In this document: in pieces, positions 58,382 to 64,000 of the stretch
How positions within the stretch are numbered: position 1 is the first letter of the stretch
How the letters are laid out: each line of letters starts with the position of its first letter
Source of the DNA: CALLMM01 sp964429855
Lineage (GTDB): Bacteria; Armatimonadota; Chthonomonadetes; Chthonomonadales; CAJBBX01
Length of the DNA stretch: 64,000 nt
Direction: 5' to 3'
Assembly: GCA_964429855.1 (NCBI GenBank)
Contig: CAYSDM010000014.1
Location: forward strand, 14,675 to 78,674
Notes under the pieces: model-generated
What the model saw: the letters and a program-made list of their open reading frames with translations, nothing else
What the model was told of the DNA's origin: nothing
The model's database searches: none
Program-made: the position numbers and the translations under genes

Positions 58382-58634
58382 ATCAACCATGAATTCCCTG
58401 AAGGCAGTCGCTGAGAATGTTTGAAACCGCATTCATACAATGTGTTTGTGAGGCTTCGCCAGTGTCGGTTGATACCAGGCGCGTCGGCGTTCGGATACGC
58501 CGTCGCTGTTAACACGCGACTGCCGATAGATGTCTCCGAAACGCCATCTCAGCTGTTGAGGTGGCGTTTCTCTATTCAGGGAAGCGAAAAACCTTACACG
58601 TTAAGAAAGACTATCAAGAGCAAGGAGAGGATGC
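58382..58634 (+). promoter_or_regulatory. structured thrS leader
   Basis: It contains a GC-rich hairpin around 58486-58513 (arms GCG-CGGCG and CGCCG-CGC, one mismatch) and a strong stem at 58538-58570 (GAAACGCC.../...GGCGTTTC) followed by TCTCTATT. The T-box sequence (AGGGTGGNACCGCG) is absent. Autogenous control by ThrS or attenuation is possible. Confidence 0.5.
58538..58570 (+). terminator. candidate attenuator hairpin in the thrS leader
   Basis: A near-perfect 14-bp stem with a GC-rich base, followed by a modest T-rich tail. It is the last structure before the ribosome-binding site. Confidence 0.45.
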
Positions 58635-60377
58635 ATGAACCCGGGAGAGGATCCTTACTATAACCTCCGTCACTCAACGGCACACCTGATGGCTCAGGCG
58701 GTTGGAGAGTTGTATCCGGGCGTGAAGTACGCCATCGGACCGCCGATTGAGGACGGTTTCTACTATGACTTTGACCTGCCCGCTCCCATCGGGGAGGACG
58801 ACCTTCCCGCCATCGAAGCGAAGATGCGCGAGATTTCAGCAAGAGACCTGGGAATCGTCCGAAAAGAGATGCCCCGTGAGGAGGCGATCGCTTTTTGCGC
58901 GGCGATGGATCAGCCATACAAAGTGGAGTTGATTGATGATATTGCAGAGGATGATGTCATCAGCTTCTATCAACAGGGAGACTGGATTGACCTGTGCAAA
59001 GGTCCCCATGTTCCGTCCACAAGTCATCTGAAACACTTTCGGCTGCTGAGCATTGCGGGAGCTTACTGGCGCGGCAGCGAGAAGAACAAGATGCTGACGC
59101 GAATCTACGGCACTTCATGGGACTCGGAGGAGGAGTTAGAGGACTACCTCCAGCGATTGGAAGAGGCAAGACGCCGGGATCATCGCGTCCTTGGCGCAGA
59201 CTTGAAACTCTTCACAATCATGGAGGAGATCGGTAAGGGGCTGCCGATCTGGCTGCCGAGAGGCGCGTCTGTGCGTCGAGTTCTGGAGAACTTTATTGTG
59301 GAGATCGAACGACGCGCTGGTTATCAGCATGTCTATACGCCGACGGTTGCCAAAGTAGACCTCTATGAGACGAGCGGGCACTGGGCGCACTATAAAGACG
59401 GCATGTTTCCCGTGATGAAGGTGGAGAATGAGGAATATGTCCTGCGCCCGATGAACTGTCCGCATCATATACAGGTCTATCGTTCGCATGGTATCGTCTC
59501 TTATCGCGAACTGCCCATTCGAATAGCAGAACTCGGCACGCAGTTCCGGTATGAGCCGTCTGGCACGTTGACGGGCCTCTCCCGTGTGCGAATGATGTGT
59601 CTGAACGATGCCCACATCTTCTGCCGGGAGGATCAGATTCAGGACGAGTTCATCAAAGTCGTCCACATGATCGAGGAAGCATATAGACGGCTTGGGTTCA
59701 AGGAGTATCGCTATCGTCTCTCTCTGCACGATCCAAACGACCGGGAGAAGTATGTGGATAACCCGGCGATGTGGGCAACGGCGGAGAACGCCCTTCGCGC
59801 CGCGCTGGAGGCGATGAACGTTCCCTATTTCGAAGCTGTCGGCGAGGCTGCATTCTACGGGCCCAAGCTCGATATTCAGGTGAAGACAGTCATGGGTAAA
59901 GAGGAGACGATCTCCACTTCCCAGATTGACTATCATCTGCCGAACCAGTTCTCTCTGGAGTATGTCGGAGAGGATGGAAAGCCGCACCGTCCGGTGATGA
60001 TTCATCGAGGAGTTCTCTCCACCATGGAGAGAATGGTCGCTTTCCTGATAGAAAACTATGCGGGGGCTTTCCCGATCTGGCTGGCTCCCGTTCAGGTGAT
60101 GGTGCTGCCGATTGCGGACGCGCAGAATGAGAAAGCGCTGGAGATCCAGAAGCAGTTGGTCGAGGCAGGATTCAGGGTAGAGGTTGACCCTCGTTCTGAG
60201 CGTGTCGGAAAGAAGATTGCGGAAGCCGAGACGCAGAAGATACCCTATATGCTGATTCTGGGTAAACGCGATATTGCCAACGGCGTGATCTCGGTGCGAA
60301 AACGCGGTGAAGGAGACCTCGGGGCGGTTCCACTGGAGGAGTTCATCGAGCGATTGTCAAAAGAGGTTAACTCCTGA
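58635..60377 (+). CDS. thrS: threonyl-tRNA synthetase lacking the TGS domain
   Basis: 580 residues, about 60 shorter than the usual 640. The protein begins almost directly with the editing domain: RHSTAHLMAQAV holds the HxxxH motif at about 13-17 and DLCKGPHVPSTSHLKHF the conserved Cys. The catalytic core has RPMNCPHHIQVYRS (motif 2 region, zinc ligand Cys), EVGEAAFYGPKLDIQVKTVMGKE and HRPVMIHRGVLSTMERMV (motif 3). The anticodon-binding domain is C-terminal (IWLAPVQVMVLPI). The N-terminal TGS domain is missing. The start follows AGGAGAGGATGC; no upstream extension in frame is possible because of leader stops. It charges tRNA-Thr. Confidence 0.93.
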   Translation: MNPGEDPYYNLRHSTAHLMAQAVGELYPGVKYAIGPPIEDGFYYDFDLPAPIGEDDLPAIEAKMREISARDLGIVRKEMPREEAIAFCAAMDQPYKVELIDDIAEDDVISFYQQGDWIDLCKGPHVPSTSHLKHFRLLSIAGAYWRGSEKNKMLTRIYGTSWDSEEELEDYLQRLEEARRRDHRVLGADLKLFTIMEEIGKGLPIWLPRGASVRRVLENFIVEIERRAGYQHVYTPTVAKVDLYETSGHWAHYKDGMFPVMKVENEEYVLRPMNCPHHIQVYRSHGIVSYRELPIRIAELGTQFRYEPSGTLTGLSRVRMMCLNDAHIFCREDQIQDEFIKVVHMIEEAYRRLGFKEYRYRLSLHDPNDREKYVDNPAMWATAENALRAALEAMNVPYFEAVGEAAFYGPKLDIQVKTVMGKEETISTSQIDYHLPNQFSLEYVGEDGKPHRPVMIHRGVLSTMERMVAFLIENYAGAFPIWLAPVQVMVLPIADAQNEKALEIQKQLVEAGFRVEVDPRSERVGKKIAEAETQKIPYMLILGKRDIANGVISVRKRGEGDLGAVPLEEFIERLSKEVNS

Positions 60378-60386
60378 CAGAAAACA

Positions 60387-60416
60387 GAACCGGCTGGCAA
60401 TAACGTCAGCCGGTTC
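60387..60416. terminator. hairpin between thrS and the PhyH gene
   Basis: A perfect 10-bp stem (GAACCGGCTG / CAGCCGGTTC) with a 10-base loop, serving convergent genes. The T tract is short. Confidence 0.65.
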
Positions 60417-60436
60417 TTCATACGCTTTGAGGAATG

Positions 60437-61327
60437 CTACACATGCCAGCGCTCGCGCATCACCTCCATCGGCGTTACCTCTCCTTTTCCCCAGGCGTAG
60501 TGCGCCATCGGGTTGTCGCCGATCCACCGCTCATCCACCGGCTCATCGGCGCGCTGGTAACGGGTGTCCGTCGTCAGGCGATATCGGTTGGAGACATTAT
60601 TCAAAGAGCCATGCATGGTGAACATCCCGAAAATCAGCACATCTCCCATCTGAAACTCTGTAGTCTGCCACTGCCCCCCGAACTTGTCCACCAGTTCAAT
60701 CGGATCGTTGGAGAACCAGCCAGCCACATTGTCTCGATCTACATCCATCTGTCCGTAGGTCTCCCGTATCCTCTCAAAGCGATGTGAGCCGACCAGAATC
60801 GCCAGCGGCCCCATCTCCATGGTGATGTCGCCCAGCGGAGTCCAGCAGGTATAGAGGTTCTGCGTCCCTCGCCCCATATACACAATATCGTAGTGCGCTC
60901 CCGTAAAGTCCCCCGGACCCACGACACGAAGCCATTTGTAGTCGAATGTCAGAACATCCGACTCGAAGAAGTCGGCAAAAAACCCCATGATCTCCGGAGA
61001 CTCCACCACACTCAGGAATGAGGGCGTTCGCGTAAGACTCTTTGAACCTCCGAGAAACGCCCCTCTTCCATTCGGCGAAACAATGCCTTCCATGAGCGGA
61101 TACTGAGTGTCCAGTTGGCCATTTGCGTTCAGGTTTTCAAGAAGCTCCTGGCGAGCCGCCGATACCTTTTCTACTGGCTGAAGACTGCGAATCAACAAAT
61201 AGCCATCTTCCTCCATCCTGGCGCGCAGCGCGGACATGTTGCCAAGAAGATCGTTCGATTCTCTCAAAGTGCCCAGATAACGACTCCCCATCTCCAGATC
61301 GCGCGCACCCATGCGGAACATAGTCAT
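60437..61327 (-). CDS. phytanoyl-CoA dioxygenase (PhyH)-family protein
   Basis: 296 residues of the Fe(II)/2-oxoglutarate-dependent PhyH family. The double-stranded beta helix carries GAHYDIVYMG (H-x-D iron ligands) near residue 144, GPLAILVGSHRFERIR (typical PhyH), MFTMHGSLNNVSNRYRL with the second His near residue 240 and the 2-oxoglutarate-binding Arg. The N-terminal segment MEEDGYLLIRSLQPVEKVSAA is also characteristic. It hydroxylates an unknown small molecule, using oxygen and 2-oxoglutarate. It stands alone between thrS and a 380-base intergenic region. Confidence 0.87.
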   Translation of the reverse strand: MTMFRMGARDLEMGSRYLGTLRESNDLLGNMSALRARMEEDGYLLIRSLQPVEKVSAARQELLENLNANGQLDTQYPLMEGIVSPNGRGAFLGGSKSLTRTPSFLSVVESPEIMGFFADFFESDVLTFDYKWLRVVGPGDFTGAHYDIVYMGRGTQNLYTCWTPLGDITMEMGPLAILVGSHRFERIRETYGQMDVDRDNVAGWFSNDPIELVDKFGGQWQTTEFQMGDVLIFGMFTMHGSLNNVSNRYRLTTDTRYQRADEPVDERWIGDNPMAHYAWGKGEVTPMEVMRERWHV

Positions 61328-61511
61328 CTGCTTCTCCCGTACATAGCCGTTTGATAGTCGCCGGATACCAACAGTAATGAAGATAGCATAAAAACCGTTT
61401 GATATCGGCAGAAATTTATGAGAAATAAGGAAAATAAATCCCTCCTGCGATCCGCCTCATAGTATAATGGGATGAATGAAGAGGGATGAAGCTTTCATTC
61501 TAGTCCGTCGT
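61328..61511. other. left part of a 380-base intergenic region
   Basis: It contains a TATAAT at 61463-61468 on the + strand and the divergent start of the PhyH gene. The rest, from 61512, is the repeat element and the leader of the next gene. Confidence 0.4.
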
Positions 61512-61660
61512 CAAGGTAGTTTGGATAGATTTCATTTTGCGCACAGCCCGGCTGTCATTCTGAGCGAAGCGAAGAAGCTTAAGATGTCTCGCTGCGCTCG
61601 ACAGGACAGCCAGGCCATGCAGCCAACAGGACTGCCAGGCTATGCAACTATCCTACCTTG
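61512..61660 (+). mobile_element. MITE-like inverted-repeat element, copy B (149 bp)
   Basis: The left end reads CAAGGTAGTTTGGATAG. The right end, reverse-complemented, reads CAAGGTAGGATAG. Imperfect repeats extend outward as CTAGT at both sides (61500-61504 and 61668-61672). The interior has TGTCATTCTGAGCGAAGCG and CTTAAGATGTCTCGCTGCG, as in copy A. It ends 50 bases before the start at 61711. Confidence 0.7.
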
Positions 61661-61710
61661 GCGAATTACTAGTTGGTGTTACCTCTGCAGTTTTATTTCT
61701 GGAGAAGCGG

Positions 61711-64000
61711 ATGACAGAGAAAGCAACGAAAACTCTTATCGGACTGGCAATTGCGCTCCCGGCCATACTGCTCCTTTGGGCATCTACGTTCGTGTCCGCG
61801 CAGGAGTCGAATAAGATCACTCCCCAGCAGGCAGAGTTTTTTGAGAAGAAGGTGCGCCCGGTTCTGTTCAATGCCTGCTTCAGTTGTCATGGAGATAAAC
61901 TACAGCAGGGAGGAGTTCGTCTCGACTCGCTGGCGCATATGCTGAAAGGCAAGAGCGGCGTACCTTTCATCATTCCCGGAGACCCGGACAGGAGTCCGCT
62001 GATTGAGGCGATTCGGTATACCGGTAAGGTGAAGATGCCTCCACAGGGAACGCTGAAGCCACAGGAGATCGAAGCGCTGGAGACCTGGGTCAAGATGGGC
62101 GCCCCCTGGCCCGGCGCAAAGGTTTCGGAAGAGGCAAAACGCGCCGCATTGAGCGGTGAGTACGTGATCTCTGACCAGCAGCGAAATTTCTGGTCTTTCC
62201 AGCCGGTCAGGCGACCTCCCACGCCAAAGGTACAGAAGCAAGCCTGGGTGCGGTCACCGATAGACGCCTTCATTTTATCCAGACTGGAAAAACGCGGCAT
62301 AGAGCCATCGCCGCGCGCAGACCGTCGCGCACTGATTCGCCGAGCCTATGTAGACCTGACGGGACTGCCCCCGACGATGGAAGAGGTGCAGGCATTCTAT
62401 GCAGATAAATCCCCTGACGCCTATGAGAAGATCGTGGATCGCCTGCTGGCTTCGCCGCGATTTGGCGAGCGATGGGCGCGTTACTGGCTGGATGTGGCGC
62501 GCTATTCCGACACGAAGGGCTATGTATTCACGGATGACCCCAACTTCCATCATGCCTATACCTATCGGGACTGGGTGATTCGCGCCTACAACGAAGATCT
62601 TCCCTACAACCAGTTTATCTTGCAGCAACTGGCTGCGGATCAGTTAAATCTTGGCGATGACCGGCGTCCCCTGGCGGCTATGGGCTATCTGACCCTGGGT
62701 CGCAGGTTCCTGAATAATATTCATGACATCATTGATGATCGTATTGATGTGGTAACTCGCGGTTTGCAGGGACTGACGGTAAATTGCGCCCGCTGCCATG
62801 ACCATAAATACGATCCCATCTCCTCCAGAGACTACTATGCGCTGCATGGCATCTTTAACAGTTCGATGGAGCCGAATCCCCTTCCAACCATCTCGCCACG
62901 TGAGATATCGGAGCCATTTGAAACGCACAACAAGAAGATCAAAGATACGAATGGTCAGTACGAAGGATTGATACAGCAGCAGGTCGCTCAACTCAGACAG
63001 CGTGTGAAATCGGAACCGGACAGTCTCCCCAAACCAGTAAAGGATACGCTTCAGGCGATTCGCGAGAGAGCGCTCCCCAATGATAGTCAGTTGCGCGTAC
63101 TTGAACCGCAGTTCAAAGAGGAAGTGCGTCAGTCGCTGGCGCAGCTTCGAGATTCGCTGTCAAAACTGCGTCAGTCAGTCCCCCCCTCTCCTGAATTTGG
63201 CATGGCTCTGTTCGATAAGCCGAAGGGAGAGAACTCTCGCGTCTTCATGCGAGGCAATCCGGGAAACCTGGGCGTGGAAGCGCCGCGCGCCTACCTGCCG
63301 ATTGTGATGGGTTCGAAGTATCGCCCCTTCACGCAGGGCAGCGGGCGTCTGGAACTGGCGCAGGCAATAGCCAGCCCCGAAAACCCGTTGACGGCGCGCG
63401 TGATGGTGAACCGCATCTGGATCAACCTTTTCGGGAAAGGACTGGTTCGCACGCCCAGCGATTTTGGAATGCGAGGAGAGCCTCCGACACATCCTGAACT
63501 GCTCGACTACCTGGCATGGAAGTTCATGACGGACGGCTGGTCGGTCAAGAAGATCATTCGTTCCATTATGCTCTCGAACACCTATCAGCAGGCAAGTCTG
63601 AATAGGCCCGCCGTCTACAATGCCGATCCCGAAAATCGCCTCGTCTGGCGTATGAACCCCAGGCGTCTGGATCTGGAGGCGATGCGCGATTCGCTGCTCT
63701 TTGTGAGTAATCGTCTGGATCTGAAAATGGGAGGGAAATCGGTCGAGATAACCACTGCTCCCTACTCTTTACGCCGAAGCGTCTACGGCTATGTAGACCG
63801 CCAGAATCTTCAGGGGCTTTTCCGAACCTTTGATTTTGCGAACCCGGATACCACCAGTCCACAGAGATATCAGACGACAACCCCGCAGCAGGCTCTGTTT
63901 ATGATGAACAGCCCGTTCATGATTGAGCAGGCGCAGCACATGGCGAAACGGCAGGAGATGAAAGACCTGCCGGATGATACGGCACGGGTGCGTTTCATCT
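61711..64000 (+). CDS. planctomycete-type cytochrome c / DUF1549 / DUF1553 protein, 3' partial
   Basis: 763 residues are visible before the window ends. A signal peptide (LIGLAIALPAILLLWASTFV) is followed by a PSCyt1 domain with the heme motif CFSCHGDKLQQGGVRLDS. DUF1549 follows (PIDAFILSRLEKRGIEPSPR to YWLDVARYSDTKGY) with a second CxxCH at CARCHDHKYDPISSRDYY. Then DUF1553 contains NPLTARVMVNRIWINLFGKG and HPELLDYLAWKFMTDGWSVK. Such proteins are widespread in Planctomycetes and Verrucomicrobia and are often encoded with DUF1501 partners or S1 sulfatases. The function is unproven; a c-type-cytochrome-linked oxidation of polysaccharide is often supposed. GGAGAAGCGG precedes the ATG. Confidence 0.9.
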   Translation, partial: MTEKATKTLIGLAIALPAILLLWASTFVSAQESNKITPQQAEFFEKKVRPVLFNACFSCHGDKLQQGGVRLDSLAHMLKGKSGVPFIIPGDPDRSPLIEAIRYTGKVKMPPQGTLKPQEIEALETWVKMGAPWPGAKVSEEAKRAALSGEYVISDQQRNFWSFQPVRRPPTPKVQKQAWVRSPIDAFILSRLEKRGIEPSPRADRRALIRRAYVDLTGLPPTMEEVQAFYADKSPDAYEKIVDRLLASPRFGERWARYWLDVARYSDTKGYVFTDDPNFHHAYTYRDWVIRAYNEDLPYNQFILQQLAADQLNLGDDRRPLAAMGYLTLGRRFLNNIHDIIDDRIDVVTRGLQGLTVNCARCHDHKYDPISSRDYYALHGIFNSSMEPNPLPTISPREISEPFETHNKKIKDTNGQYEGLIQQQVAQLRQRVKSEPDSLPKPVKDTLQAIRERALPNDSQLRVLEPQFKEEVRQSLAQLRDSLSKLRQSVPPSPEFGMALFDKPKGENSRVFMRGNPGNLGVEAPRAYLPIVMGSKYRPFTQGSGRLELAQAIASPENPLTARVMVNRIWINLFGKGLVRTPSDFGMRGEPPTHPELLDYLAWKFMTDGWSVKKIIRSIMLSNTYQQASLNRPAVYNADPENRLVWRMNPRRLDLEAMRDSLLFVSNRLDLKMGGKSVEITTAPYSLRRSVYGYVDRQNLQGLFRTFDFANPDTTSPQRYQTTTPQQALFMMNSPFMIEQAQHMAKRQEMKDLPDDTARVRFI

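Noticed and set aside
58382..58634. T-box riboswitch upstream of thrS
   Set aside because: The conserved T-box sequence (AGGGTGGNACCGCG) is not present and no Stem I specifier could be built; only generic hairpins are visible.
58421..58663. Reading frame of 80 residues in the thrS leader
   Set aside because: It overlaps the thrS start in another frame, lacks a Shine-Dalgarno and covers the structured hairpins.
61476..61814. Reading frame of 112 residues spanning the repeat element
   Set aside because: It runs through the non-coding inverted-repeat element and into a different frame of the downstream cytochrome gene, with no ribosome-binding site.

Overview
The window is 64 kb of bacterial chromosome at moderate GC with dense coding on both strands. 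It has short intergenic gaps, Shine-Dalgarno-led starts (including several GTG and TTG starts) and textbook TTGACA/TATAAT promoters. A run of 10 Ns inside a sigma-factor gene shows that it comes from a draft assembly. No marker fixes the species. A SigH-type sigma factor, a planctomycete-type cytochrome/DUF1549/DUF1553 protein, a Tat-exported GH29 fucosidase, BNR/sortilin and WD40 secreted proteins and a pilin-like protein together suggest an Armatimonadota-like or related free-living heterotroph. That placement is an inference. I see no rRNA, CRISPR array, prophage or transposase; the only mobile-looking DNA is two copies of a small inverted-repeat element.

Layout. 1-5.3 kb: two glycosyltransferase/TPR proteins, one cut by the window edge and one a GT4-TPR-GT2-TPR fusion. 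5.3-9.4 kb (minus): comM, a SET-MYND protein of the eukaryotic SMYD type, and a WD40 protein. 9.5-12.8 kb: two small proteins, a sugar isomerase/epimerase, a medium-chain dehydrogenase and a Doc-like protein with a ruined active-site motif. 12.8-15.4 kb (minus): a three-gene overlapping operon (DUF1992, PseG-like, DapA-family). 15.4-17.7 kb: hemW, apparently leaderless, then htpX behind a yybP-ykoY manganese riboswitch with a terminator. 17.7-18.6 kb: tRNA-Thr and a sigH-type gene. 18.7-26.5 kb: gamma-glutamyltransferase, a secreted Pro/Arg/Asp-rich protein, GH15, a GNAT protein, tRNA-Val, a zinc-ribbon protein and GH29. 26.7-34.9 kb (plus): pcrA, a small secreted protein, mnmE, a MutL/GlmL-like protein, a pilin-like protein and a conserved protein of unknown function.

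35.0-39.2 kb (plus) is the most system-like block: an ArsR regulator, an ArsP/DUF318 permease, a TM0996/MTH895-type thioredoxin, an exported octaheme cytochrome c and an exported nitroreductase, ended by a perfect terminator hairpin. It reads as a metal- or metalloid-responsive efflux and redox operon. 39.3-42.8 kb: tRNA-Gln, guaB, coaX and dusB. 42.9-46.5 kb (minus): clpB and a degenerate HATPase-like protein. 46.6-48.6 kb: a promoter-led pair whose second member looks like a cyanobacterial acyl-ACP reductase. 48.7-55.6 kb (minus): a sortilin/BNR protein, a 655-residue protein of unknown function, and a fructosamine-kinase/LMW-phosphatase pair likely to be a protein-deglycation operon. 55.7-64 kb: an enolase-superfamily enzyme, an M48 peptidase, a thrS lacking the TGS domain behind a long leader, a PhyH dioxygenase, and a cytochrome/DUF1549/DUF1553 protein cut by the right edge.

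The strongest items for follow-up are the bacterial SMYD-like protein, the manganese riboswitch on htpX, the arsR-to-nitroreductase redox operon, the acyl-ACP-reductase-like pair, and the inverted-repeat elements sitting at the same distance and orientation upstream of two unrelated genes. Domain calls come from reading motifs by eye; no database search was run.
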